NCBI GenBank assembly: GCA_021613335.1
Contig: JAJTWR010000317.1
Span: forward strand, 229,501 to 293,500
Direction of reading: 5' to 3'
Length of the DNA: 64,000 bases
DNA from: Whitmania pigra
Taxonomy: Eukaryota > Annelida > Clitellata > Hirudinida > Haemopidae
Numbering within the stretch: the stretch's first letter is position 1; the number at the start of each line of letters is the position of its first letter. A program made the translations under genes and the position numbers. The notes beneath the pieces are model-generated. The model was not told the origin of the DNA. It saw only the letters and a list, made by a program, of their open reading frames with translations, and did no database searches. Positions 29,464 to 61,600 of the stretch are shown piece by piece.

Positions 29464-30315
29464 ATGATGATGATGAAGATGATGATGATGATGATGATGA
29501 CAACGATATATCGTTTATACGATGTCAACGACAACGGTGTCAATTTTAATGTTAGTCAGTTAACGATACAATTTGAGCATGTAAGATGCTGAAAATTCGG
29601 ATTTCAGCAGATCTCGGACTAATAAATCACAAATAATGCTGTCCAATGGACAATGATTTCGATTACAGCGAGCGAAATCGTCATTTTTTACCGCGATGCT
29701 GTTTCCATCATCATCATCATCGTCGTCGTCGTTGTCGTCGTCATTGTCGTCGTCATCGTCATCGTCATCATTAGCATTATCATCATCGTTATTATCATCG
29801 TCATCGTAACTGTGATAGTTATCATCATTATCATCATCACCAACCCAGTCCAATTCATCGTCCTGCAGTCTCTAGCAAATGATATTCTGCCATATATTAC
29901 CTGGCATCATCGTCTGAAGGCAGCGGATACAAATTCAATGTCGGAGTGCAACGTGACTGGAATGAGGGACACCTGAATTGAAGGAGGAACACCTGAATTC
30001 AATGGAATCCATATAGGAATCGCCTTATTTGTTCATCGAAGTTCACTTTTAACATGTGACCTCCGAACTCATTTCAATCAAACGCGGAAGACACACCTGT
30101 TGATCACCTGATGACCTGTACGAGGAAGATGCAGTTAGATATTAGAGAGAGGGAAGGAGATGTTCATGAAAAGAGAGGGGACAAAACGTTCACTTTTAAA
30201 GGGTTGACAGAATTACTCGCATCTCCATTCTGCTTTTTGCTTCAATCATTTGAAGTCCATCATCGTCATCGTCATCATCAACATCAACATTATCATGATC
30301 ATCATCATCATCCTC
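29464..30315. repeat. Cluster of short CAT/CGT and GAT microsatellites
   Basis: Separate runs at about 29464-29500 (GAT), 29706-29840 (CAT, CGT and variants) and 30258-30312 (CAT with CAA). They lie just upstream of the first THSD7 coding exon. No gene is supported between them. Confidence 0.85.
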
Positions 30316-30435
30316 ATTGGTTCGTAATTGAATCAGACGAATTATTTGCTGATGAAGCAAGTCATAAAAAGGCGCAATTCCTGTTGAAACGTTGAATGAC
30401 CTTCCTGTAGGTTTTAAGATGACCTCTTCTTGCTG

Positions 30436-48446
<18,011 letters not shown>

Positions 48447-48474
48447 ACAAATGAGGTGAACTTTGAAGAAGAAA

Positions 48475-48590
48475 GATGATGATAACGATGATGATGATGA
48501 CGATGATGATGATGACGATGATGATGATGATGATGACGATGATGATGATGACGATGATGATGATGACGAAGATCATGATGATGAAGTCTC
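48475..48590. repeat. (GAT/GAC)n microsatellite in THSD7 3' UTR
   Basis: GATGATGAC-type repeat beginning about 30 nt after the THSD7 stop codon. A poly(A) signal AATAAA follows near 48633, so the repeat is probably transcribed in the 3' UTR. Confidence 0.85.
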
Positions 48591-48960
48591 AACAACAACA
48601 TATCCGTAAAGTTGTTTCATCTTGAAAGACAAGGAATAAATCAGAATTTGTTAAAATTTTATTGAAAATTTGTTGAAAATAAAATCTCAAACTCCTACGT
48701 GTGTCAGCACAATTTTCTTTTTTAAAATAAAATATACAAATAACCATATATACAACGCATGAGATCGTGCGATCAATCGAATTGTACCCTTTCAGTTTGT
48801 GGAAGTTCAGTGATGGAATGAACAGGAATAGTAATAATAATTAATAATTACAACGTAATATTTACTATAATTACAAAGATGATAATAATAATAATAACAC
48901 CACCACCATTGAAAACTGATATAGCAGGTGAGCGATAATGCGGCACGTGACCAAAGAAAC

Positions 48961-51900
48961 CTAAACGGATGGAAGTGACGTGACATGGTAAAACTGTGGT
49001 GACGTGAAGTTGCCAAGAAACGAACTGTTGACAGTTGAGTTTGTTTGCCAAGGAATTTCATTCAAATTGAAGACGACAACACCGAGTGTGCTGGTCATGA
49101 TAGTGATGACGACGAGACAAATCATCTTGAGGACGAATCCGACCTTCACCTTAAATATTCATCGTTTATTCAGTTCTAAGCAATCAGAATATACTTAGTA
49201 AGGTCGGTTTATATGATTTTTATTAATAACATTTATTGTTATTATTAACCATGTCTAGGGCATTGATAAATATTGTAATTTATACATTTTATATACTTAC
49301 AATTACGCCAAACATATTAATATCCGTAGATTGAACTTACTTAATCAATAAATTCCACAGCAAGAACTCTTACCATGTCGATGACAGTTAAATGTCCATA
49401 AGCGAAGACAATGGCGTTGGAAGGAGCAGCCACGGGAAGCATGTAGGCGTACGAGGATGCTAATCCACTCGGAAACACGAAGAACAGTGGATTAATGCCG
49501 AAGTTCTCTGCCTGGTGGTTAGAAATTAAATTGATTAAGTAATATTTTATTAAGTGATAATTTATTATTATTATTTTAACAGCAAATCTACTTAATTAAA
49601 TTACGATTTTACAACCATTAACAAAAAAAAATTTAAACCATGGCGATGAGTATTGGAGAAAAGAGAGCCATGACAGTGACATTGGCAATGATTTCTGTTA
49701 TCATCGACACGATGACGGTAACGATGACTGCAGTCAGCCAGTGCGGCAATTGATTGAGACCATTCAGCTGGTCTGCTATCAGCTCGGAAAGTCCAGACGC
49801 CTTGAAAGCAGACGATAATAATTGCATCATTCGCTTCTTTCAGGTGCTAATCGCGTTAAAATGACGCTTTAAAAGCTGAAAACTTCAGGTAAAATTCAGG
49901 TGCTATTTATGGTTAGCCGACGTCGAAAGACACGCAAATCAGAGTTTATTGATGCAATAAACAAACAAGTTTAATTAAATATTTCTATTTAGTTTTTTTT
50001 TAATTAGAGTTTTTATTTAAGTAATTACAAAATCACCCTGCATCCTTCAGCCAAGACAAATCCACTGCCGATAAGCAGCAGAGGACCCCATGGAAGTCTT
50101 GTTGTTACTGTTTCCCAGTCCAACAGGGATGCAACTTTTTTGGCGTGTACTGCAGTTAATTAGGTTTCATTCATTCACATTATCAGTCTTTCTTCAAATT
50201 ATTTTACTCGAATCCAACTATTGAACAGCAAACAAACTATTTCAAAGTCGATGCACAAATGATTATTGTAAAGCCTATGCTTTGTAACCTTCGATAACTT
50301 CATTCTTCTATGATTAAATAACATTTAGGATAATTCGTAATGAGGCTGTGGCACCCGTTGAAACTCTACTGAAGCATCGAATATGTTTCAAGTTAATACA
50401 TAGCAATTATTTATTTATAATGTGCATTTACTTATTTCTATCTACATCTGTGCGAATCCTTTTTAAATAACTGTTAATACAAAACACACCATTTGGCTTC
50501 CTCCAGCACATGAAGTTAGGTTTTTCCATGGGAAGTACAAATAACAAAATGGACACCAACATCGCAGGAAAAGAATCAGTCACGTATCTGATTAAAAATG
50601 TATTTCATTGTATTTTCAAAACTCTAAAATATTCGATACGTCACGTCATGCGAAGTAAAATCATGTCGTATTATTTTCCCAATTTAATATTATAGAATAT
50701 TTTAAGAACATGCTTTGATTGTAAATAATTTGTAATAATAATTTTCCAGCCACAAATCATGAATAAATTAAGTTGTATTTATGTGGTGAATGTTTAAAAA
50801 TGATTCTTACCCATCCTGGAACAAGGAAGCGTATCCCGGTATGAATCCAGGGTCTCTCAATATCCAGAGCAGAACAAGCACCAACATCAGCACAACCATT
50901 AGTATTTCACCCAGCCTGATTTCACAAGTTGATAATTAATAATACGAAATTGTTAGATTTAATGAATATATTACAGGCTATTTTTCTTAATAATACCAGT
51001 TGATGGTTCTAGTGATAATTATCATGTTATCTAGTTAATAGTAATATTAATTATAATATAATAACGTGTAAATAGTAATAAGTTATATAATAATAACTAA
51101 TAATATTTGTTGAGCTGTTATTTTGTACGTCAATATTAAACTTGACTGACTTCATTGGTCCCAATTTGTCGTATTCACTCCTTATGATTTCCTTCATCCG
51201 TTTTTGTTGTTCAATTGCTTTTTCGTCATTTTTGGATTTTGAGAAGACATTGATCGACCTATCAATTAATGAATTTAAAAATGCATTCAATTAATTTATT
51301 AAATTCATAATTTCTCAGTTTTTGACGACATCTTTTATGTGAAACTGTTAAAAAATGTTGAATTTTTAACTAGGACAGTGTCAATCATTTTAAAACGATC
51401 TATTAGTTATAGATAGATTATAGATATTATTATATATAGATTTATAGGTCTGAATATATTATAGCATGCGCTTCCTTAAGTTTGGCCCTTTGAGTTTACT
51501 CGAATTCATTTCATGATTTTGCTTTCTTATAACAAAGGCCTTGTTTGTTTAAGTCAAATAAAACTTAAAAAACCGCCAAAAATAATATAAATAGCGCATT
51601 ATTTTTTATAATCCGCTAACCTTTCAGCAGAAAAATTTCAAGGCCAGAAAAATGCCAACCTCCATCCAAGAAAATAAATTTGAAGCCAGGCCCAGAGCAC
51701 CAAAAGGCAGACAGCAGCATGTGGCAATCCAAAGAACAACCAGGAAGCATAAGTCAGAGGCGACTTTTGACCACGTTCTTCAAACGTCCTATCAATAATT
51801 AATTATTAATAATTAATAAATAAATAATTAAGTGCCACTTACTGAAGATTTTATCAAAGAATTCAAATTATTTTTTATTATTAATGTGCGATGAGTAAAT

Positions 51901-53859
51901 TTGAGGACTTTGTAATATTATTGCTGTCGATATCATTATTGTTATTATTAATATTAGTAAGCCGATCAATCACTCTGGTGTTTCAGTCTGGAATGGATCC
52001 GTGGCAATAATAATCGAATCTGTATGCAACGTTCGACAGTAAATATACTTTGAAAGTCGATCAGTTAAACCGTGATGGTGTCAATTTAACATGCAACTAA
52101 AAACCACAAATATGTCCACTTAATTTAAAAATAACATGATATCATATTTACTTATAATCATAATTAATCTAAAACTTAAAGACAAAATTAAACTAATAAG
52201 TTCCAGGGACACGCCACCAACCTTCCGACTTCTTCAGCAACGAGCAAATTTGTCGTTGAACCCGTCAAAGTGGCAGTTCCTCCGACCAGGGACCCAAAAG
52301 CCACAGCCAAGGACAGCATTTTGGCAAAGTTCTGCATTTTCTTGTCATCGGAGATTTCTAGGATCGTGGGTGATTTCAAGTTGTTTGATGTTGTTGAAGG
52401 GTCCCAATCATTTCTTTCTAAAACATCCACTTCCATGATGCTGTTAGAGAACGCGTTCACAGTAATATTATTATTACCATTATTAGTGTCATCAATTGTA
52501 TTTTAATATGAATATTAACATTAAAATTATTATCTTCTCAAATTAACAATGCTAATTACTGAGAAAAAGTAATATTGTTCTGAAATTTTGTGAAAATTTT
52601 TTTCATTATTAATAATAAACTCACGTTGTTCCCATCAATTCGAAGGCCTGGTTTTCATCTAAAGTGATTACATTATTTTAGAACTTCTCATTCACATTGC
52701 TTTCATTTATGTAAAGCACTTTATTGATTAAACATTATTTCTGATTGCCTAAATTACAAATTCAAATGAAAAACAAGTCATTACATGATTTTGGCTTTTC
52801 GTCATCCTTCTTGCAATTACAATTCACTCCATCCATCCCTTCATTTTCCTTGGAATTCTTTCCCTCTTCCGCGTCCAAGTGATTGTCGACTGTGAAAACG
52901 TTGTGTTTCTCTTTCGTCGATGTATTTGTTTCCATGCCTTTCCTGTACTGCGTGATGACCGCTTCCGCTGCTGGGAGCATCATTGAGGCCGTGGCTGTGT
53001 TGTTGATCCACATTGAAAGAAAACTCGTTGGTAGTAGGAATCCAATAAGGATCCTGCAATGAAAATAACTCGGTTGATGGGAATGGAAAGTTGAGGGCAT
53101 CTCAATCATTACCTGGATGGAGTGGATCCAACCAGCAGTAGTATACCTGTACCAATTCGTTTGTGCAGGCCGACCCTTTCAATGGACAGAGCTATCATCA
53201 GTCCTCCCAAGAATATCATCGTTGTGTCCTGTTCAAATGGAATGTTTGTTTTCACGAAAATATTTATTTTAACTCTAAATTTTCGGTTATTTTATATTTT
53301 AGAAATTTCATTCCTTTCAAGCAACATTTTCATCAATAAATATATTAACAAATATAAACGTATTTAATATAATGTTTCATAATAACTTACATAATATAAT
53401 AACAATAAATTTAATAAATTGTTGAAGTATTTCAGGGCAACGACATTAAGTCTCAGAAGACTACAAAACTAGAAAACGAAAAAGTCCAACCTGGAAATAT
53501 AAGCTGGCAGTACGTTTGGCGTTCATGGTTCCCAGGCAAGGAAAGAGGATCATTGGAAGAAATCCAGTTATTGGCAACGGAAGAACTTCGAATATCCAGT
53601 AAACTCCCATCAAAGCGATTGTGTAACCGCATCTTGCTTGCTGTGAAAATTTAAGAAGTGGGTTAAAAAATTATTTAAAATATCAAGGGATTAAGAACCA
53701 ACGGATTAAGATGGATCAGGATGAAAGTGATATAGATTGAAGACTTACTTCAGAATCAAAGAATATCAACAGAGGAGACAGAAAAAATGGAGCTATAAGG
53801 ATGGTCAATGTTTTCCAAAATATTTTCGAGTCGCTAAAAATTGTCCGAATGACACTCAT
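48961..53859 (-). CDS. SLC13: SLC13-family sodium-coupled carboxylate/sulfate-type transporter, copy 1 (complete, 646 aa)
   Basis: Fourteen exons: 53859-53749, 53640-53491, 53228-53113, 53053-52785, 52658-52625, 52440-52222, 51788-51660, 51258-51151, 50915-50811, 50587-50490, 50149-50037, 49800-49639, 49511-49374, 49149-48961; total 1,941 nt. Family landmarks: GYTIALMGVYWIFEVLPLPI, DTTMIFLGGLMIALSIE, FLSMWINNTATASMMLP, VGGTATLTGSTTN, RDPGFIPGY, LPWGPLLLIGSGFVLAEG, MITEIIANVTVMALFSPIL, YAYMLPVAAPSNAIVFAYGH. Multi-pass membrane protein that should co-transport Na+ with di- or tricarboxylates or sulfate. The loop after NNTATASMM is long and charged (residues about 145-205). Both substrate SNT motifs are altered (NNT and ANV). 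Several NxS/T sites sit near the C-terminus. It is convergent with THSD7; the stop codons are 515 bp apart. Confidence 0.92.
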
Positions 53860-54649
53860 TTCGAGAAATATTTATTTTAAAACATGTGAGCCTAAATGTA
53901 AATAATGTATTTATTGTACTGCTTAATAATTAAAGTATTTTACGATTTCTTAATAAAACCTTTGCAGAATAATTAGATCTCAGCACACGTTTGATGCTCG
54001 ACAATTGTATAATTGACAACGGCTTTTATCAAGGCATGATTGGTTTGATGCGCTAGAAAGAAAACTGCTGCTAAATGTTTCTTGATAAGATAACCAACCT
54101 ATTCCTGGTAAAACTTCTTTAAATATCTTTTGAATATCAATAGATTTTGAGGGGATTTTCCTTTTGATATTCTAAGAAACATTCTTTCTAAAAATATTTT
54201 TGATAAATTAGTGATCAAAATAATGGAACTCTTTTACTTTAAAAATGCTTATCATTCAATTGTTACATGACATTTATATCTATGCATCTAGGTTTTAGAC
54301 TTAACTGAGGACCCAGTTTAAAGTTAAAGGATCGATTAGAGTTATTTAATCAACGAATATTTGCTAATAATCAATATTACACCTTCATATTACAATTGAA
54401 ATTGTAACTTAAATAAATATCTAATTATCAAAATAATCTAATAAATAATTAGTAAAAGTAATTAAATAATTTACAAAATTACAATCTTAAATATAATTAG
54501 AAAAGACCATCTCCTCCCCTCAATTATATTCTCAATTTTAAAAATTAAAATAACATCCCTTTATTCAAGGAAATCATTTCGGCTTTTCTAAAACTAGTTA
54601 AATATTTAATTACTGAATTACTTGTTACCGAATTTTGCCTCTGTTGAGT
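53860..54649. other. Upstream region of SLC13 copy 1
   Basis: AT-rich sequence that should contain the 5' UTR and promoter of copy 1. No specific element is recognisable. Confidence 0.3.
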
Positions 54650-56190
54650 TGCATTCGTAAGAACGTTTTACTAAAAAGGCACTTCAACTTCAAGAGACTC
54701 AGTCTGGAATTGTGTACTATCATACACCATCTTGTTCTGATTGTAGCGTAGGTCAAAGGTTTCACTCCCGTAATCCATCATGGATGTTATGATTGTTCTA
54801 TAGAGCTGAAGCAAGTAAAATTTGTTGGCTCGTCAGGATTTTCCGGCAGTAGCTCGCGTCACGTTGAGACGTTTCCGACATCTGACCTCAAGCCGTCTAA
54901 GCTTTCCAGTTCAGCTTCTCGTCAAGGATTTCACCCAGGAATGTAGTGGATGGAGTCATTAGGATTTGTTCCCTAGCTAAGCGCAGTGTTGTCCTGGGGG
55001 AATCCAACCTTGATTTATTATTATTAAAAACAACAAAAGCAAGATTTCTTAACAGAAATACGAAAACCGTTATTAGATAAAAACTTCTCTGTTCTGTCGA
55101 GCTGCCGTTGCATTCTGTGTCATGGTGGAGAGATTGCTGCCGATCGTCCAGAGGGCTATGTCGTCGGAGTACATAGACATCTTGATTACATTCTCTGACT
55201 GAGGCAGACCGTCGAGCATCACGATGAATAATAGAGGGCTTAGGACACTGCCTTGGGGTGTGCCATTGTCAAGGGTGTGGGGATTGGAAAAAGTCCCTCC
55301 GGCTTCCATTATTAGGTCTTGCAGGAAATCGTTGATCCACCGAAGCACTCTCCCTTTGGTGCTTAGTTCTAACAACCTTGCGATTATTCCTTCTCTCCAC
55401 ACCATGTCAAAGGCTTTTTCCAGATCTACGAAAACTCCAAGTGTCATCTGCTTTTTTTGAAAAAATGCTATGTCTTAAGTGATTCAAACCAGCTGATCTA
55501 AGCATCCCCTTCTTTTTCTAAAGCCAGCTTGATGAGGACTTATGAGGCCAAAATTCTCAAAATGCCATCTGAGTCTTGGTGCAATCACCCTCTCAAAGAG
55601 CTTGCAGAGAGAGGAAGTTAAGGTTATATGAGAAAGACTCTGAAAGGATAGGGACTAAAGTAGCTTTATTCCAGCAGGAGGGAAAACGTCCAGGATTGTT
55701 TTAATAAAGAAACAATGCTTTTGAAGCATGACGAAGGAAGTTTCCTTATCATTTCGTAATTAATTACATCTGGAACTAGGGAAGAGTTCACACATTTACC
55801 GAGTGCATCCATTATTTCAGAAGTTTCTATGGGACAGGACAGAGGAGAGTTGTCGTGGCGATAAAGATCGAGAGAGAGATTTTGCTTAATATTTGCAAAG
55901 TGAGGAGACAGATTTGTATTTCTGCTGGCGTAGCCAAAAATGTTTCCAAGGGTCTCAGCTTTGATGAAGTTGTCAATCGGAGACCCATTAGCAGAGGAGG
56001 TTGGAGGAATGCAAGTTCTTGAGAGTGTCAGTTCATGCTTTTGACGGTTCTCCAAAGAGTGCCCAGGTACGTTGACTTGTTAAAACTGGTACAAAATCTT
56101 AGCCAGCAATCTCTCTTGGCATTTTTGACAACCCTTTGCGCACGTCCCTTTGCCCTCTTATATTCCATGAAAACTTATCTGATATGCTGT
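54650..56190 (-). mobile_element. Decayed LINE reverse transcriptase fragment (minus strand)
   Basis: From high to low coordinates on the minus strand: KNAKRDCWLRFCTSFNKSTY and LWRTVKSMN (linker before the RT), GSPIDNFIKAETL, SSLCKLFERVIAPRLRWHF, HQAGFRKRRGCLDQL, FVDLEKAFDMVWREGI (motif A), TPQGSVLSPLLFIVMLDGLP (motif B), MSMYSDDIALW (motif C, SDD where YADD is usual), and FLGEILDEKLNWKA. Stops and frame changes interrupt it, so it is dead. The order fits a Jockey/I-type non-LTR element with AP-type ORF2, unlike the R2-clade copy in THSD7. Confidence 0.82.
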
Positions 56191-56364
56191 AGCAGCATGT
56201 CTGGAACTGGATCTCTCTCACTGCAAGTTGAATGGGATGAACTTCCGTTAGACCTTCGTCAAAGAAAGCTCACCGCCAATCATGCAATTGGCTATTCCCA
56301 TTAGTCCAATCAAGGAAAGTTACTTTGCTTCTGATTTAAGGTACTGCACCCCTTCTACTAGAAA

Positions 56365-57330
56365 ATGAAAAAGACAAACCGGCCAAGCCCTTTTGAAACA
56401 GTGGCAGGACTCCTACCTGAGAGCACCCAAAAGAACATCAGAAGATCATTGGATGCCGAAGTTATCAGAGCACCATGGACACTGAAAAACCCCATATTCG
56501 ACACCTCCATCCTGGCCATAGCGGCTGACGATCCCTTGAGGATGTTGGTTGATAGGGTGAAGATCGAAGAAATCGGTGACTCCAGCCTGCTATGCTAAAC
56601 GGACGCATCCAAGATGAAAGACAAGGCAGGGATAAGGATCTTTATCCGTAAGAAGAGTGGAGCTTAGCATCAGGGCTTCACCCAAAAGCAGCATCTCTGC
56701 AACAGAATTAGCAGCCATCGAGGACTGCCTAATGCTGCTAAAATCCTCCTACCAGGGGGAGGACAAGAATATTGTGAAACTAAGCGATTGTCTTAGTATC
56801 TTCCAGTTCCTAAAACATTGAAACAATGCATACCATGATCCTGAAATTTATAGATTTTATCCTTGATTTCAGATTTCAAGGACCAAGACCAGAAAGTCAC
56901 TCTCGTCTGGGTACCTGCTTACATAGGCATTCCAGTTAACAAGAATGCCGACACCCTGGCGAAGCTGGCGACAACTCGAGGCCAAATAGATCGCCAAATC
57001 CCAGCATCAAGGACGCCAAAATGATCGTCGCCCAGAAGGAATGTCCTATTCAAGAAATCCTCAGGCGGAACATCAGGTCAAAGCTCAAGATACAGACACT
57101 GAATTTGAGAAATATGCTTAGCAATTACGCTAGGATAGATCTCATTTAGCAGTGGGTTCAAGAAAAGAGAAGAAATATGATGTAGACTGATTGATCTGAG
57201 TGTACATAAAACTCTGTGTACATATAATTTAAGAACATATTTTTTTTGTCATCGATGTACCTGTTTTTATGTTTTTGCCCTCGTCCTAATCATTTATTAA
57301 TGAAATGGACGTTAATAAACAACCAACCAT
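56365..57330 (+). mobile_element. LINE RNase H fragment (plus strand)
   Basis: Plus-strand pieces read TDASKMKDKAGIRIFI, then SISATELAAIEDCLMLLKSS with KLSDCLSIFQFL, then VTLVWVPAYIGIPVNKNADT followed by LAKLATT. These are the RNase H landmarks (D, E, D, and the WVPxHxGIxGN-x-AD region with Tyr in place of His). Stops separate them. It is head to head with the RT fragment at 54650-56190, and both may derive from related I-type elements. An AATAAA-bearing tail lies near 57315. Confidence 0.75.
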
Positions 57331-58632
57331 CAAGAGGCTCAAGTTTAAAAAAATTAAGTAAAAATATTACCACAGTCAAGGTCGGGTAAAATTCTTGTTG
57401 AAGTGATTTGAAATCATAATCAGCATCTGACATCGAATTCAAAATCATTTACTAAAGTGTCTTATTACTCTTCAAGGTCAAAATAATTTTATTCTAAAAA
57501 CGAAATTTAAGTTTAACAAACACTTTTTTCAACACAATTTCAAGACTTTAACATAATCATTTAACTACATGTTTATTAGATCAATTTATTAATGTTTAAA
57601 AGCAAAAGTTTCGTAATTCATTTAGTCCGTCGAGGAATCTCACTCAGTCCCTCGCAACTAGTATATAATATCTCGACAGGAGCTGATGACGGTAGCATGG
57701 TATTCTACCTTAAGAATACTTTTGTAACTATGTTTATTCAAGACAAGAGAAAGTAGTGTCAGCATCAGATAAGTAATTCATCATGTTTCACCGAATACTG
57801 TTGGTCTTGTTGGCCGTATAGACAAAACTGTGATTCACAGTGTTTTATAATTAAAACCAGCAACCGAATTATAGAAGCAGTCGTTCATAATTCTAAATCG
57901 CATTTAAAAGTTCAAGAAGTTCGTAGCTAGAAAAGACTTTTTTTTATTGAAAGAAAACTGTGTCATGTCACATGATTCATGTGAGTCACTGTACTGATTA
58001 AGTGAAGATCAACTTTGTATAATGATTACAACAATTTTTGTATACTTTTTCGATGAATTCACTAAAAGTTGAATGTTAAAAATTTAATTATTCTCGCAGG
58101 AGATTTTTTTTTAAACAAAATTTTCAAGGAAATTGAAAAATCATTGCACTTTGTTCACCGAGAAGTAACAAATTCAAATTTAAATGACAAAAATCTGCAA
58201 GAGACTGACATAAGTTTCAAAAAGTTAGTAAATTAGTTTTAATTACTCACTAATGTGCAGTAATAAGTTAGTAAAAGTTTTTATTTCAAATTGTTTCAAG
58301 CGAATAATTACAAAGTTCTTGAAATAAAGTTGATGTTTTGTTATCAAGTTCACCCCACGTCCAGTTCATATGACTACAGAAATGTCAATAAAACCTTTGT
58401 CCTACCGACAAAGAAGCGGAAATATTTACAAATGAAAAGAGAAGGACTATTTAAGCTCTTAAAATCAGCATTTGTAAAACGAGATAAGATGGTTAGGACC
58501 ATCAGTCGCATATTTATAACAATATTTCCCCAGTTTTGGGAATCAGTTTTTGGTGATAACGAATGGTGAAACGGAAGTCAATGAAGCATCAGAATGGAAA
58601 TGAGATCAAAAATTAGTCTCATTTGTTGAGTT
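57331..58632. other. Intergenic between the SLC13 copies and 3' UTR of copy 2
   Basis: AT-rich sequence. A 92-codon plus-strand open frame (58291-58569) has no recognised domain and lies antisense to the likely 3' UTR of SLC13 copy 2; I do not support it as a gene. Confidence 0.4.
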
Positions 58633-61600
58633 TTACACAGGAGCCTTTGTTACCATGGTGTTATTCCAGGGCGTTTCGTGGAGATTAAAGAGAGGAACAC
58701 CCCACGTATTAATGCCGAGAGTAACAACAAGGATGCACAAGCAGTTCATGATGAAGCCCACTTTCACCTGCAAATGAAAGCAATTTGTTTTGATTATTAA
58801 CTTTTGTAAGTCTTTGGCAAATAACCTAGGTATTTCTAACTGAAATAAACAATTTACAGCTTAACTGCTGTTTTTATTGTTTAATTAACAATTAGAAAAT
58901 TAAGCAAATGTTGCGGCATTATGTCGAAATTTGAAATCAATTCAACCACGCATCACCATATCAATCTTATTATGTAAAATTGACTTACCATGTCAATGAC
59001 TTTCAAATGACCAAACGAAAACACGATGGCATTTGGAGGTGTTGCTATTGGCAACATAAATGCGTATGAAGCGGCCATACCGACGGGCAGCATGAGATAG
59101 AGAGGGTTTATTCCAATGTCTCTTGTCTGATTGATAACATATAATAACATAAAAATTATTTCCGCTTGTATTTCGTGCAAAGTTTAAAAATTCAAGAAAG
59201 TTCAAGTTACTTTTTAAAAATAGATAAAAATGCGTCCATTTAAAAGTCCATTAAATTAAAAAGTTTTAATTAACCTCGCCATCAAATTACATATGCCTTA
59301 TGTATCCGAATATGATGTGAAGGCCCTTCTTAATCGATCCACCATTTATTTAACGCTCCTACCCGAGGGCGGTCCATGGCGGTGCGAGCACATAACGACT
59401 GCTGTTTTCACCGCCGTAAGCAACCCTCTGAGCCAACTCGCATACCAATCAATATATAACGTCTCATAATATTAACAAAAGATAACTATTAAATATATAA
59501 TACATGTAAGTACACAAATGCATGTAATGCACTTAACGTATTATATAATAATACTAAGTCCATCTTACCATGGCCTCCAATATGGGAAGGAAGAGAGCAA
59601 CCACAGCAGTGTTGGACATGATTTCCGTGATGAAGGACATGATGATAGTGATTATGAGAGCGATGACCCACGTGTCCAAATTTGCAAGACCTATCAGCTG
59701 ATTGCCCACAAAATTTGAAAGTCCGGATCGCTGTCAAGAAAGTCTCAAATGTCGAATCTAATAGAAACTGACAGCTTAATCGTTCTTAGATATAATTTTA
59801 CAAAGAAACAAATAATAATTTATTTGCGTAATTAGAGTAAAACCTTTAAATATATTTCGTACAATTACAAATTTATAATTTCTATATTAAATAAAAGCAA
59901 GTACTTGGCATCCTTCAGCCAACGCAAATCCTCCTCCAAGCAGCAGAATTGGCCCCCACGGCATCTTTGTGCTCACAAGATTCCAATTCAACAAAGCTGG
60001 TACGCTCTGAGCTCTTTCTGAAATGAATAAACATTTTTACAATTACGAACGTCAGTGTCAATACTTACATTTGATTTGTTAAGCTGGAATAATTAATAGT
60101 GCTACTCTCGTAACGTCTGTTTTACAACCGATTTATATTGAAAAATATCAACCGAAAATTCAAACAAAAATAATGGAGACTAATAACATTAAAGTAAAAT
60201 TTGTTCATAAAAATATGAACAACCAACAAACATTTAAGAAGATCATAAGTACCCGATCTATCTCTGAGGCAGAGCCACTGAGGTTTTTCAGAAGGAAATG
60301 CAAAAAGAACAACTGCTATCAAAATGGCTGGAGTTGCATCTGTGACGTAACTTAAAGGTTGGGAAGTAATGTTCTTATTAATTTCGATATTTAAAAGGTT
60401 GCTAAAAAGTCATATTTATATAAAAATTATTATTAACAATTTATTATTATTATTAATTAGTTATTATTAATAATGATATGACGAGAGCATAAATATAAAA
60501 TGAATATAATAAATTATATTACAAAACAATAACGAAATAGTCGAAAAGTATCGTAAGCTATAGTTGTATTTTAAACCATTGTTTTAAAAAAAATTAACTT
60601 AAGCTCACCCTTCTTTGAAAAGTTGGGCATACCCAGGTACAAATCCTGGAGCTCTGGTCAGCCACAAAATAACCATCACTATCAGCAACACTCCACAAGC
60701 CACTTCTCCAAACCTGCAATAACATTTTAATCATGACCTTTATAATATTTTTTAACTGAATAAATTAACTACAATAATCAGAATTGAATAATATAGTGGT
60801 CATAAGAATACAAAAATTTATCATCGCTTGTAATATCTTTGGCAGGTACTTCTGCTTTATCACTCTTCATTTTTTGTTCGTGGAAATAATGTTTAGATTC
60901 TACGTAGTAAGTTTTCCTGCGAAAAGCAGATATCAAGTACAAATGTGATTGTTCAAGCAAAAGGTAAAAAGTCATTTATATTTTCTTCCCTGAAGACTGA
61001 AAAATAATTTTAAATAATAAAAACATGGGAATCTGAGTGATCAATTGGACCTGTCATATCGTAATATTTAAAGAGAGATGTTGGTGAGTACAGTAGTACA
61101 TTTTACAAGCAGTAATTGAAATGAAAGGAATGGTTAAAACATCGCGAGACGGAAACTTTTCAGAAAGTTCAACTTTGATGGGTTTGTTCGGTCACATCGA
61201 AGAACTGATCTCATTATGAAAGTTCAACAGGCATCAGTTAAATAATAATAATAATTATGTTTTATCAATATTTGGTTTCAAGTTATCAGCTCCTTTTCGA
61301 GACGATTATGAGGTTAAAACCGAGTAATTCTATATTTTTTCTTTTTATTTGCCGGAAGATCTCTTGTTTCGAAATAAATAAAAAAATCTGCGCTGAAAAC
61401 ACGTTATACGGTGTCATTCAAAAAATCATGCAGTGTCATCCAATGCCACGCAACACCAATGAAGCAAAACAACTTTCAGTTGCCCGCATTCAACAGATGT
61501 TAATAGATTTTTTTTAAATGCTCTTAAATTCATCAATTCAAAACTCACTTCAACTTTCCCAATTTTTCGTATTCTCTTTTCATGATAATCTTCAACGCTT

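Noticed and set aside
58291..58569. 92-codon plus-strand open frame
   Set aside because: It lies antisense to the probable 3' UTR of SLC13 copy 2 and shows no domain or splice support.
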